The position numbers and the translations under genes are program-made. Below are positions 42,997 through 51,892 of a stretch of 64,000 bases of DNA, piece after piece (position 1 is the first letter of the stretch; every line of letters begins with the position of its first letter). The stretch lies in the NCBI RefSeq assembly GCF_900103225.1, contig NZ_FNJH01000010.1, positions 1 through 64,000 of the forward strand, given 5' to 3'. This stretch comes from Pseudomonas congelans. GTDB taxonomy: Bacteria > Pseudomonadota > Gammaproteobacteria > Pseudomonadales > Pseudomonadaceae. The notes below the pieces were generated by a model. It was not told the DNA's origin and searched no databases. It saw only the letters and a list, made by a program, of their open reading frames with translations.

Positions 42997-45222
42997 ATGA
43001 AAGCGTTCGGCAAAATCCTGGGGCTGTTTATTCTCGGGTTGTTGCTGATCATCGTGGCTCTAGGCTTCGCCCTGACCCACCTGTTTGATCCCAACGACTA
43101 CAAAGACGAGATTCGCCAGCTGGCACGCGACAAGGCCAACGTCGAGCTGACGCTCAATGGCGATATCGGCTGGAGCCTGTTCCCCTGGCTCGGCCTGGAA
43201 CTGCACGACGCCCATGTCGCCACCCTGACCGCTCCCGATCAACCGTTCGCCGATGTGCAGATGCTCGGCTTGTCCGTTCGCGTTCTGCCACTGCTGCGTC
43301 GCCAGGTCCAGATGAGCGACATTCGCGTCGAAGGCCTGAACCTGACCCTGCACCGCGATGAAAACGGTCATGGCAACTGGGAAGACATCGGCAAGCCTGC
43401 CGTGGCAAGCACTGACACACCTGGCGAGCCAACACCGGCCCCGGCTCCGGACGCGCCCAAAGCGGATCGCCCTTCCCAGCCGATCCGGCTGGATATCGAC
43501 AGTCTGACCGTCAACAACGCCCGCGTGGATTACAGCGATGCCCGAAAAGGCCGGACCTTCATGGCCGAGAGCATTCAGCTGAGTACCGGGCCGATTCGTG
43601 AGGCGTCCGATATCCCGATCAAACTGACGGCGTTCCTGAGCACCAACCAGCCCGTCGTGCGCGCCAAGACCGAGCTGGTCGGCGAATTGCGCATGGACCG
43701 CGTGCTCAAGCGTTATCAATTCGAAGACATGCGCCTGTCCGGTGAAGTCGCCGGCGAGCCGCTGCAAGGCAAGACCGTGACCTTCTCGGCGCAGGGCCAG
43801 TTGCTCGTCGACCTGGCTGCCAATATCGCTGAGTGGAACAGCCTCAAAGTCTCGGCCAACCAGTTGCGTGCACTCGGCGAACTGCGTGCCCGCGATCTGG
43901 ACAAAACGCCACAGATCAGCGGCGGCCTGTCCATTGCCCAGCTCGATCTGCGCGCGTTCTTCGAGAACATCGGCCAGCCGCTGCCGGCCATGTCCGAGGG
44001 CGCGCTGAGCAAGGTTGAAATGGTCACGCGCCTGGCGGGCACGCCGACCAGCCTTGCGCTGGACAACCTCAACCTGAAAGTCGACGACAGCACCTTCACC
44101 GGTCGCATCGCGGTGGACGACTTCGCCAAACAGGCGCTGCGTGTCCAGCTCAAGGGCGACACCTTCGACGCCGACCGCTATCGTCCGGCCGAAAGCGAAG
44201 AAAGCAAAGGTGCCAAGGCCGCGCGCAAATCCGAGGTGCAGTCAGGTGAAGCCGCCGCCGCTGCAGGCGACTCGCCGCTGCCCGAACAACCGACCAAGGC
44301 CGCCTGGAGCACGACAAAACTGCTGCCGCTGGAGCGCTTGCGTACACTGGATGTCGAGGCTGATCTGAGCTTCGGCAAGCTGACCCTGAACAAACTGCCT
44401 ATCGACAACGCAGCGTTCAAGACCCAGGCCAACGGTGGCCTTATCAAGGTCGATACGCTGAGTGGCGATCTGTACAACGGCAATTTCGAGGTCAAAGGCA
44501 ATCTGGATGCGCGTCCGGACACGCCTGTGGCCACTGTGCAGACGCGCATTGCCAAAGTACCGGTCGAACGCATTCTGGAAAGCCTGGGACAAACGCCGCC
44601 CGTGCGCGGCCTGTTGAACCTCGACAGCAACCTGACCGGCACAGGCAACAGCGAAAAAGCCCTGATCGACAGCCTGAACGGCACTGCCAGCTTCGCGCTC
44701 AATAACGGTGTACTGGTCAATGCCAATCTGGAGCAGCAGCTGTGCAAGGGGATTTCGATCCTGAACCGCAAGACGCTTAGTGGCGAACCGCGTGCCAAGG
44801 ACACTCCTTTCCAGCAGCTCAACGGCAATCTGGTGATACGCAATGGCGTAGCCAGCAATCCGGACCTCAAGGTCCGCACGCCGGGCATGGCGGTCAACGG
44901 TAACGGCGACGTCGACCTGCGCGTATTGGGCATGAACTACCGCGTCGGCATCATCGTCGAAGGCGACAAGAGCGATATGCCGGACCCGGCCTGTGAGGTC
45001 AACCCGCGCTTTGTCGGCATCGAGTGGCCGGTACAGTGCCGTGGCCCGCTGGAACTGGGCGCCAAGGCCTGCCGTCTGGACAAGGAAGGCGTCGGCCAGA
45101 TCGCTGCGAAACTGGCAGGCGACCGGATCAGCGAGAAGCTTGAGGACAAGCTGAACGACAAACTCGGTGACAAGGTCAGCCCCGAACTCAAGGACGCCTT
45201 GAAGGGACTGTTCAAACGCTAG
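42997..45222 (+). CDS. asmA: AsmA family protein
   Basis: A 741-residue envelope protein: N-terminal membrane helix (about 7-28, ILGLFILGLLLIIVALGFAL), the AsmA start FDPNDYKDEIRQLARDKANV, and IGWSLFPWLGLELHDAHV. A Pro/Ala-rich linker follows near residues 140-158. The C-terminal half (LDSNLTGTGNSEKALIDSLN and LNRKTLSGEPR) is the typical AsmA_2 segment, and the end contains Lys/Asp repeats (EKLEDKLNDKLGDK). AsmA-like proteins are bridge-like lipid-transport proteins of the inner membrane/periplasm that affect outer-membrane composition. mutY follows 93 bases later, as in PAO1. Confidence 0.9.
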   Translation: MKAFGKILGLFILGLLLIIVALGFALTHLFDPNDYKDEIRQLARDKANVELTLNGDIGWSLFPWLGLELHDAHVATLTAPDQPFADVQMLGLSVRVLPLLRRQVQMSDIRVEGLNLTLHRDENGHGNWEDIGKPAVASTDTPGEPTPAPAPDAPKADRPSQPIRLDIDSLTVNNARVDYSDARKGRTFMAESIQLSTGPIREASDIPIKLTAFLSTNQPVVRAKTELVGELRMDRVLKRYQFEDMRLSGEVAGEPLQGKTVTFSAQGQLLVDLAANIAEWNSLKVSANQLRALGELRARDLDKTPQISGGLSIAQLDLRAFFENIGQPLPAMSEGALSKVEMVTRLAGTPTSLALDNLNLKVDDSTFTGRIAVDDFAKQALRVQLKGDTFDADRYRPAESEESKGAKAARKSEVQSGEAAAAAGDSPLPEQPTKAAWSTTKLLPLERLRTLDVEADLSFGKLTLNKLPIDNAAFKTQANGGLIKVDTLSGDLYNGNFEVKGNLDARPDTPVATVQTRIAKVPVERILESLGQTPPVRGLLNLDSNLTGTGNSEKALIDSLNGTASFALNNGVLVNANLEQQLCKGISILNRKTLSGEPRAKDTPFQQLNGNLVIRNGVASNPDLKVRTPGMAVNGNGDVDLRVLGMNYRVGIIVEGDKSDMPDPACEVNPRFVGIEWPVQCRGPLELGAKACRLDKEGVGQIAAKLAGDRISEKLEDKLNDKLGDKVSPELKDALKGLFKR

Positions 45223-45315
45223 GGCAACTTGGACTGCTCAGGGGCGCCCTCGCGGCGCTCCGCTGGCGCAACCTTTCATATCCCGACTCATATTCCGACG
45301 AGAGCCCTTCAGGCC

Positions 45316-46383
45316 ATGCAACCCGAACAATTCTCCAGCGCCGTGCTGGACTGGTACGACCGTCATGGCCGACATGACCTGCCCTGGCAACAAGACATCA
45401 CGCCGTACCGGGTCTGGGTGTCGGAAATCATGCTGCAGCAGACCCAGGTCAGCACCGTTCTGAGCTACTTCGACCGCTTCATGGAGGCGCTGCCGACCGT
45501 GCAGGCGCTGGCTGAAGCGCCCGAGGACGAAGTGCTGCACCTGTGGACGGGGCTGGGTTACTACACCCGTGCCCGCAACCTGCAGAAGACGGCAAAAATC
45601 GTCGTCGCCGATCATGGCGGCCAATTTCCCCGCGATGTCGAAAAACTCATCCTGCTGCCCGGCATCGGCCTGTCCACCGCAGGTGCGATTGCCAGCCTGA
45701 GCATGGGCCTTCGTGCGCCGATCCTCGATGGCAACGTCAAACGCGTGCTGGCGCGCTTCACCGCGCAAGAGGGCTACCCTGGCGAACCGAAGGTGGCCAA
45801 GCAGCTGTGGGCCACCGCTGAACGCTTCACGCCGCATAGCCGGGTCAACAACTACACCCAGGCGATGATGGACCTCGGGGCCACACTCTGCACTCGCAGC
45901 AAGCCCAGCTGCCTGCTCTGCCCGCTGGAGCGCAGTTGTGAGGCGTACATGCTGGGCCTGGAAACGCGCTACCCGATCCCCAAGCCGCGCAAGACCGTGC
46001 CGCAGAAACGCACGCTCATGCCGATGCTCGCCAACGAAGACGGCGCGATCCTGCTTTATCGCCGCCCTTCCAGCGGCTTGTGGGGCGGCCTGTGGAGCCT
46101 GCCGGAACTGGATGACTTCGATGACCTTCAGCACCTGGCCACCCAGCACGCGCTGCAACTGGGCGAGCACCATGAACTGCCGGAACTTATCCACACCTTC
46201 AGCCACTTCCAGTTGAGCATCGAACCCTGGCTGGTCAAGGTGCGGGAGTCCGCCGATCACGTGGCCGAGGCCGACTGGCTCTGGTATAACCTCGCCACCC
46301 CGCCACGCCTGGGCCTTGCTGCCCCGGTGAAAAAGCTGCTCAAACGCGCAGCCGACGTATTGAACGCAGGAGAGTCGTCATGA
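45316..46383 (+). CDS. mutY: Adenine DNA glycosylase MutY
   Basis: A 355-residue base-excision enzyme removing adenine opposite 8-oxoguanine. Catalytic Glu37 is in WVSEIMLQQTQV; the helix-hairpin-helix is LPGIGLSTAGAIASL with the catalytic Asp in APILDGNVKRVL. The [4Fe-4S] ligands C-x6-C-x2-C-x5-C are in CTRSKPSCLLCPLERSC. A NUDIX-like C-terminal domain (about 235-350) recognises oxoG. ATG 45316 was chosen because the upstream 29 codons show no homology. Its stop overlaps the yggX start (ATGA). Confidence 0.95.
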   Translation: MQPEQFSSAVLDWYDRHGRHDLPWQQDITPYRVWVSEIMLQQTQVSTVLSYFDRFMEALPTVQALAEAPEDEVLHLWTGLGYYTRARNLQKTAKIVVADHGGQFPRDVEKLILLPGIGLSTAGAIASLSMGLRAPILDGNVKRVLARFTAQEGYPGEPKVAKQLWATAERFTPHSRVNNYTQAMMDLGATLCTRSKPSCLLCPLERSCEAYMLGLETRYPIPKPRKTVPQKRTLMPMLANEDGAILLYRRPSSGLWGGLWSLPELDDFDDLQHLATQHALQLGEHHELPELIHTFSHFQLSIEPWLVKVRESADHVAEADWLWYNLATPPRLGLAAPVKKLLKRAADVLNAGESS

Positions 46384-46652
46384 CCCGCACCGTAATGTGC
46401 CGCAAATACAAAGAAGAACTGCCCGGCCTGGAACGCGCCCCGTATCCGGGTGCCAAGGGCGAGGACATCTTCAACCACGTCTCGCAGAAAGCCTGGGCCG
46501 ACTGGCAGAAACACCAGACCCTGCTGATCAACGAGCGTCGCCTGAACATGATGAACGCCGAAGACCGCAAATTCCTCCAGACCGAGATGGACAAGTTTCT
46601 CTCGGGCGAAGAATACGCCCAGGCCGAAGGCTACGTTCCCCCCGAAAAATAA
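46380..46652 (+). CDS. Oxidative damage protection protein YggX (Fe(2+)-trafficking)
   Basis: A 90-residue protein with the family sequence MTRTVMCRKYKEELPGLERA, including the conserved Cys7, PYPGAKGEDIF and a C-terminal EDRKFLQTEMDKFLSGE. YggX protects Fe-S proteins from oxidative damage. It is translationally coupled to mutY, whose product itself has an Fe-S cluster, an arrangement also seen in enterobacteria. Confidence 0.93.
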   Translation: MTRTVMCRKYKEELPGLERAPYPGAKGEDIFNHVSQKAWADWQKHQTLLINERRLNMMNAEDRKFLQTEMDKFLSGEEYAQAEGYVPPEK

Positions 46653-46753
46653 AGCGTTTCACGCAGTGAAGGTCGTAAGCGTCGGTAATAATTCAAATTT
46701 TTTAAAAAACACGCTTGACGACCTCCTGAAAAACACGTCTAATGCGCCCCGTT

Positions 46754-46829
46754 GCCCAGATAGCTCAGTCGGTAGAGCAGGGGATTGAAAATCCCCGTGT
46801 CGGCGGTTCGATTCCGTCTCTGGGCACCA
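46754..46829 (+). tRNA. tRNA-Phe (GAA)
   Basis: 76 nucleotides with encoded CCA. Acceptor GCCCAGA pairs with TCTGGGC; D-arm GCTC..GAGC; anticodon stem GGGGA/TCCCC with loop TTGAAAA, anticodon GAA; T-arm with GGTTCGATTCC. A terminator follows at 46875. Confidence 0.97.
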
Positions 46830-46874
46830 CCTTCCGTTTTCAGGTGATGCCAAGCACACCTGAAAGCACATAAG

Positions 46875-46898
46875 AAGCCCGCCTCATGCGGGCTTTTT
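46875..46898 (+). terminator. Terminator after tRNA-Phe (bidirectional)
   Basis: Stem AAGCCCGC (46875-46882) and GCGGGCTT (46888-46895) followed by TTTT. It also lies just beyond the 3' end of the minus-strand parD-like gene. Confidence 0.88.
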
Positions 46899-46918
46899 GT
46901 TGTCTGGCGAAACAGTAC

Positions 46919-47152
46919 TCAGCCATTCGCTTTCAACATTCTCTGCTTGAACTCATCGACGTTGAATGGACGAGGCTCCCGGCTGGACTCGCCTTCGATC
47001 AGCGCAAGCTGGATAGCTTCGATGTCGGCGCTACGGGCTTGGCTGCGACGAATCAAGTCGCGAATAGGTTCGCTGTCGCTGGTGTAAGCGTCTACGTCGG
47101 TCTGCGCGTTTATCAAGGCGCCCTTTTGATCGGTCATCCGTACGGTCCCCAT
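46919..47152 (-). CDS. Orphan ParD-family antitoxin
   Basis: A 77-residue protein. MGTVRMTDQKGALINAQTDV at the N terminus would form the ribbon-helix-helix, SDSEPIRDLIRRSQAR the second helix, and the end ALIEGESSREPRPFNVDEFK with KQRM matches the toxin-binding tail of CC2985-type ParD antitoxins. GGAG lies seven bases upstream of ATG 47152. No parE toxin gene is present downstream: only 89 bases remain to tRNA-Phe and they hold a terminator. It is either a toxin-less remnant or a stand-alone regulator. Confidence 0.75.
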   Translation of the reverse strand: MGTVRMTDQKGALINAQTDVDAYTSDSEPIRDLIRRSQARSADIEAIQLALIEGESSREPRPFNVDEFKQRMLKANG

Positions 47153-47355
47153 AATTGAACTCCAGAATCGGTTATCGACTGCGAGAGGCCTTCTCCTGGA
47201 AGGGACATGCTCACACATGCGTTAAGCAGCGCGGAGGTCCAGAGCTTCGAGCACCTCAAGACCAGCCATCCAGAGCCCTGCCACCTCCATCCCATTGAAC
47301 TAATTTTCCCTGCCCGCCCTCGAAGCCATACATTTGCTTCCACAAGGAAAATTCC

Positions 47356-47634
47356 GTGCTCAAGTTAACTGCCTCCGCCCTCATCATCGCTGCCACTCTG
47401 GGTCTGGCTGCCTGCGACAGCAAATCCGAACAGAAAGCACAGGACGCTCAGGCGCATCAGGAGAAATCCCAGGAGAAGATGGAGTCTGCTCAGGACAAAG
47501 TGAACGAAGCGGCCAAAGAGAACACCGAAGCGGCCAAGGATAAAGCGGCTTCCAAGGAAGCAGCTGCCGAAGAGTCGAAGACCTTCGTGCCGACCTCCGA
47601 AGTGACCAATACCATTCAGCCTGAAAAAAAGTAA
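47356..47634 (+). CDS. Small helical lipoprotein
   Basis: A 92-residue lipoprotein: MLKLTASALIIAATLGLAAC is a signal peptide with lipobox LAAC (lipid-attached Cys20). The mature part is a charged Ala/Glu/Lys/Gln-rich helix (KAQDAQAHQEKSQEK, KENTEAAKDKAASKE), likely coiled coil, with a short tail TSEVTNTIQPEKK. The start codon is GTG (47356) with AAGGAA 7 bases upstream. Role unknown; resembles small abundant stress or envelope lipoproteins. Followed by a terminator. Confidence 0.8.
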   Translation: MLKLTASALIIAATLGLAACDSKSEQKAQDAQAHQEKSQEKMESAQDKVNEAAKENTEAAKDKAASKEAAAEESKTFVPTSEVTNTIQPEKK

Positions 47635-47707
47635 AACAGTGAAAACTCTTCACAAAGTTTTCACAGCGGCCGCGTCATTGTAGAGCTGCTCCCAAGTGTG
47701 AATCCTT

Positions 47708-47736
47708 AAGCCCGCTCCCCCATCGCGGGCTTTTCT
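47708..47736 (+). terminator. Rho-independent terminator of the lipoprotein gene
   Basis: Stem AAGCCCGC (47708-47715) and GCGGGCTT (47725-47732), then TTCTTT. Confidence 0.85.
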
Positions 47737-47945
47737 TTGCCCGGAATTTGGCGGGCAAGGCCCCCTTTGAGCAGATTCGATCTCCATTCCCGGCGGGCCG
47801 TTCTCGGTAAAAAATCGCCCAATATCTGACGCCAAAAAATCACTTGATTTATTTATAGGATTATTGCACTCATGCATTAACGCCACAGGTTCTGGTGTCG
47901 ATAGCCTCATCACAGTAAGTCCGTAATCACACCAAGGGGCACGTT

Positions 47946-49289
47946 ATGTTCGGAAACAAGAACAAAACTGAACTGACGGCCATGAAGGCCGAGGTAGATG
48001 GACTCAAAGGACTGACAAGCGCGCTGGAAAAATCGATGGCAGTGGTCGAGTTGGGTCTCGACGGCAAGATTATTCGAGCCAACGATAACTTCCTCGCCGC
48101 GATGGGCTATCGGGCCGAAGAGCTGGCAAACAAGACGCATCGCGACTTTTGCGAACCGGACATGCTCCGCAGCCGCGAATATGCTGACCTCTGGGCATCT
48201 CTGAAGGCCGGGAAATTTATCTCTGGCACCTTCAAGCGCGTCGGCAAGAATGGCCACAGCGTCTGGCTCGAAGCCAGCTACAACCCGGTAATTGCGCAGG
48301 GCCAGGTAGTCAAGGTGGTCAAGTACGCCCTGGACGTCACCGCACGCGTGATGCTGGAGAACGAAACCAACAGCAAGCTCGCCGCCGTAGACCGGGCGAT
48401 GGCTATCTGCGAATTCGAACCCAACGGCAATGTGATTACGGCCAACAACAACTTTCTGAACGTCATGGGTTATGCGCTGAACGAGATCAAGGGTAAACAT
48501 CACCGATCGTTCTGCGAACCCACACTGGTCAACAGTCCGGAATACACCGAGTTCTGGCGCAAGCTGAACCACGGCGAGTTCATCGGCGACCAGTTCAAAC
48601 GTATCGGCAAACATGGCCGGGTTGTGTGGCTGGAAGCAACCTATAACCCGGTTTTTGATGTCGACGGCAAACTCTACAAAATCGTCAAGTTCGCCAGCGA
48701 CATTACCCAGCGCGTCGAAAAACAGGAAGCAGACGCGCACGGTGCGTCGCGCGCTTACCATATCTCGGCAGAAACCGAGAAAGTGGCCGAGCAGGGAACC
48801 CTGGTCATTCAGGACACCGCGCGGGAAATGCGTCAGATTTCCGAAAACATCGGTGCGTCGGCGAAGCTGGTGAGTCAGTTGGGCGACCGCTCCGAGCAGA
48901 TCACCGCCATCGTCAACACCATTCGCGGCATTGCCGATCAGACCAACCTGCTGGCGCTCAACGCAGCCATCGAAGCGGCACGGGCGGGCGATCAGGGCCG
49001 TGGGTTTGCCGTGGTGGCCGATGAAGTCAGGCAACTGGCGGGGCGTACCAGCGGCTCGACCACCGAGATTGCCGAAATGATCGGCAAGATCCTCGCCGAA
49101 ACAAGCGAAGCTGTGGCGAGCATGGACGCCACTCAGGAAGGTGCCATTCGCGGCGTGACGCTGGCCGACCAGGCCGGGCAGGTCATCGTGCAGATCCGCG
49201 ATGGCGCAAGCGATGCGGTCGAAGCAGTCAGCATGTTCGCCAACCGCATGGATGAAGCCGAAGCGTTTGCAAAACCCGGTAAACGGTGA
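47946..49289 (+). CDS. Soluble chemoreceptor with two PAS domains (BdlA-like)
   Basis: A 447-residue methyl-accepting-type signal transducer with no membrane segment. PAS 1 spans about 25-135 (LGLDGKIIRANDNFLAAMGY; CEPDMLRSREYADLW), PAS 2 about 147-255 (FEPNGNVITANNNFLNVMGY; CEPTLVNSPEYTEFW), and the signalling domain about 260-440 with the hairpin tip RGIADQTNLLALNAAIEAAR followed by FAVVADEVRQLA. The two PAS domains are clear duplicates. PAO1 BdlA, with the same PAS-PAS-MCP layout, controls biofilm dispersion; the aerotaxis receptor Aer-type alternative normally has one PAS and a membrane anchor. The ligand/cofactor cannot be judged. Confidence 0.88.
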   Translation: MFGNKNKTELTAMKAEVDGLKGLTSALEKSMAVVELGLDGKIIRANDNFLAAMGYRAEELANKTHRDFCEPDMLRSREYADLWASLKAGKFISGTFKRVGKNGHSVWLEASYNPVIAQGQVVKVVKYALDVTARVMLENETNSKLAAVDRAMAICEFEPNGNVITANNNFLNVMGYALNEIKGKHHRSFCEPTLVNSPEYTEFWRKLNHGEFIGDQFKRIGKHGRVVWLEATYNPVFDVDGKLYKIVKFASDITQRVEKQEADAHGASRAYHISAETEKVAEQGTLVIQDTAREMRQISENIGASAKLVSQLGDRSEQITAIVNTIRGIADQTNLLALNAAIEAARAGDQGRGFAVVADEVRQLAGRTSGSTTEIAEMIGKILAETSEAVASMDATQEGAIRGVTLADQAGQVIVQIRDGASDAVEAVSMFANRMDEAEAFAKPGKR

Positions 49290-49313
49290 CGCTCAGGTAA
49301 CACCCAGCAAATC

Positions 49314-49340
49314 AAAAACCCGCGCGTTGCGGGTTTTTTA
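49314..49340 (+). terminator. Rho-independent terminator of the chemoreceptor gene
   Basis: Stem AAAAACCCGC (49314-49323) and GCGGGTTTTT (49329-49338). Confidence 0.9.
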
Positions 49341-49432
49341 TCGACTGCTGATTACTGCACAAACCTTGGTTATCGAGCCCGTCTGCGCTTCAATAGCGGC
49401 CATTGCACCCCACGCCAGCCAAAGGACCGCTC

Positions 49433-49918
49433 ATGGCCTCGCCAGACAAGCAGCAAAAACGTGCCAAGCGCGCAAAGATCAAGGCCAAGCAGAACCGCTC
49501 GGGCAAGGCTGCAACCAGCCTGGTTCATCCGGTATTTGCCTCGGCACTGGTCAACCAGCCGTTCGATGACGTCGAACTCGACCTCAATACCTTCGACTTC
49601 AGCGACATTGTCGAAAACGGTTTTGACCCGGCTGACTACGACGACCTTTTCACTGCCATGAAGCAAGCAGAGGCCATCAGCCAGCTCGCGCTGTGCGTCG
49701 TCTTCCTGCAGTACCCGGTGCTGGCACTGGTGATTTCCGAAGAGGACGAAGACCCGGCCACGGACTTCATGATGGGCCTGCTTATCGTGTACCGCGCCAT
49801 GTACCACGATGAGGACGAAGACAGCGCAATCGAGTGGATCGAGAGCCCTGCCTTCCAGAAGGATTACACCCTGGCGTCCGACCTGCTGATGAAGAGAGAC
49901 ACCAGAGCCGCGCGCTGA
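49433..49918 (+). CDS. Hypothetical acidic protein
   Basis: A 161-residue cytoplasmic protein I do not recognise. The N terminus is strongly basic (PDKQQKRAKRAKIKAKQNRSG); the rest is acidic with helical stretches (DDVELDLNTFDFSDIVENGF; EEDEDPATDFMMGLLIVYRA; DEDEDSAIEWIESPAF). The basic tail could bind nucleic acid or ribosomes, which is speculative. AAAGGA lies 7 bases before ATG 49433. It is monocistronic between a terminator and the convergent gabP. Confidence 0.75.
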   Translation: MASPDKQQKRAKRAKIKAKQNRSGKAATSLVHPVFASALVNQPFDDVELDLNTFDFSDIVENGFDPADYDDLFTAMKQAEAISQLALCVVFLQYPVLALVISEEDEDPATDFMMGLLIVYRAMYHDEDEDSAIEWIESPAFQKDYTLASDLLMKRDTRAAR

Positions 49919-49975
49919 TGGAAGATCGTGCCAATGACTGGCATCGGCACGATCGTTATCCGTTCAGGTGGGCGA

Positions 49976-51367
49976 TCAACCCAGCGCAGCAGCGCCCACG
50001 CGACCGGCCTTGCGGCGACGCGATACGATCAGACCAGCGCCGATCACCAGCAGGCTGAGCACGCCGGTGGCGATGATTTCGATGCGATGCTCTTCCTGCA
50101 CCAGCATGATGGTCAGCACCGCGACGATGAACGCGATCACTGCCCAGGTCAGCCATGGGAACAGCCACATTTTGAAGTCGATGGCCTCGCCCGCAGCAAT
50201 GCGCTTCTGGCGCATACGCAGCTGCGACACCGCGATCACCAGGTACACCAGCAGTGCGATGGCACCAGAGCTGGCGAGTAGGAAATCAAACACGGCCGCA
50301 GGCGCGATGTAGTTGGCGAACACGGTCAGGAAGGCCGCCGCAGTCGACATGATCACCGCCCAGTGAGGCGTACCGCCCTTGCTGGTGCGCTTGGACAGCG
50401 CCGGTGCATCACCGCGCTTGCCCAACGAGAACAGCATGCGCGAAGCGGTGTACAGGGCCGAGTTCAGGCAACTGGTCACTGCGACCAGGACCACCAGATC
50501 GACGATCAGCTTGGCGTTCGGAATGCCCATTGCATCGAGCACGGTCTGATACGAACCCACCTCGGCCAGGCGTGGGTCGTTCCACGGCACCAGCGACACG
50601 ACGATGAAGATCGAAACCAGATAGAACAGGAAAATCCGCCAGATCACCGAATTGGTGGCCTTGGTGATCTGCTTGCCAGGGTTCTTGGACTCGGCCGCTG
50701 CGATGGTCACGATCTCAGTGCCCATGAACGAGAACATGGTGGTCAGCATTGCTGCCAGCACTGCGCCCATACCGTTTGGCAGGAAGCCGCCGGTGTCGAA
50801 CAGATGACTGACACCGCTGACGTTGCTGGTGGGCAGCAGACCGAAGATTGCCGCGACACCCAGCACCACGAACGCGATGATCGCCACGACCTTGATCAGC
50901 GCGAACCAGAACTCGAACTCACCGTAGTTCTTCACACTGAACAGGTTGGTCGCGGTCAGCAGCAAGGTGATGACCAGCGTGAACATCCAGATCGCGATGT
51001 TCGGGAACCAGGCGTGCAGGATGGTTGCAGCAGCGTTGGCCTCCAGCGGAATCACCAGCACCCAGAACCACCAGTACAGCCAGCCGATGGTGAAACCGGC
51101 CCAGTGACCGATAGCGCGGTCGGCATAGGTTGAAAACGAACCGGTGTCAGGCGAGGCAACGGCCATTTCGGCCAGCATGCGCATCACCAGCACCACCAGC
51201 GTACCCGCAGCGGCATACGCCAGCAGCACGGCAGGCCCGGCTTCGGCAATCGCGTGGCCGGAGCCGACGAACAACCCGGCGCCAATCACGCCAGCAATCG
51301 ACAGCATCGTAATGTGTCGAGGTTTCAGCCCTTGTTCGAGCTCGGAAGAGTTAGCGGTACTGCTCAT
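49976..51367 (-). CDS. gabP: GABA permease / amino-acid permease of the APC family
   Basis: A 463-residue, 12-helix APC transporter. The first helix motif is HITMLSIAGVIGAGLFVGSG; others are EMAVASPDTGSFSTYADRAI, the long FSFMGTEIVTIAAAESKNPG, and SRMLFSLGKRGDAP. This is the AAT/GabP subgroup. Because putrescine breakdown yields 4-aminobutyrate, a GABA role would complement the spu genes, but other amino acids are possible. ATG 51367 (MSSTANSSELEQGLKPRHIT) chosen; an upstream start adds 10 unlikely residues. Confidence 0.85.
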   Translation of the reverse strand: MSSTANSSELEQGLKPRHITMLSIAGVIGAGLFVGSGHAIAEAGPAVLLAYAAAGTLVVLVMRMLAEMAVASPDTGSFSTYADRAIGHWAGFTIGWLYWWFWVLVIPLEANAAATILHAWFPNIAIWMFTLVITLLLTATNLFSVKNYGEFEFWFALIKVVAIIAFVVLGVAAIFGLLPTSNVSGVSHLFDTGGFLPNGMGAVLAAMLTTMFSFMGTEIVTIAAAESKNPGKQITKATNSVIWRIFLFYLVSIFIVVSLVPWNDPRLAEVGSYQTVLDAMGIPNAKLIVDLVVLVAVTSCLNSALYTASRMLFSLGKRGDAPALSKRTSKGGTPHWAVIMSTAAAFLTVFANYIAPAAVFDFLLASSGAIALLVYLVIAVSQLRMRQKRIAAGEAIDFKMWLFPWLTWAVIAFIVAVLTIMLVQEEHRIEIIATGVLSLLVIGAGLIVSRRRKAGRVGAAALG

Positions 51368-51892
51368 AAAACCACCTGTGCAAGACGAGCGAGGCACACC
51401 GAAGCGTTACGTAAAAAGAAACCTACGGTGCCGTTCTTTATATTTGACGCAAGAATTGCGCCAAAATATTTCGAAAACGACGTCGCTTAGAGAATACGAG
51501 GTCTGTGGCTTGACCTGTTAAGCATGCAAGACGACGGCTTTTATCCGCAGTCTGTAGGATTTGTTACCAAATGCCTCAGATTCGTCTACATGCACGCACC
51601 AAAAATGCCCCAAACCTTCCTCCAAGCGCAAACATGGTGCAGAAATCAGACCGCCGCTCAGCAAATGCTACTTCCAACACCCGGCCAAAGCTGGCAACAT
51701 CGCGCCTTTTTCGCGCACGCCCCTGTTTTACAGGGCATCGTGCTTGCCTTCTTGCGACCGTCCGCTACCAGGATGAGACAACCCGGCGAACGCCGTCACA
51801 TTCAGTGTTCGACGTCGATGGTTGTCCTTTAGACGCTGTGCTAGCTTGGCGTTCGCTGGCAGCCAGCGCGCACACTTCAACGAGGACCCCAC
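51368..51892. other. Intergenic region between gabP and the polar amino-acid ABC operon
   Basis: 525 bases without a supported gene. Divergent promoters for gabP and the ABC operon must lie here. Overlapping short open frames in all three plus frames around 51550-51830 lack ribosome sites and codon bias. Confidence 0.4.
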
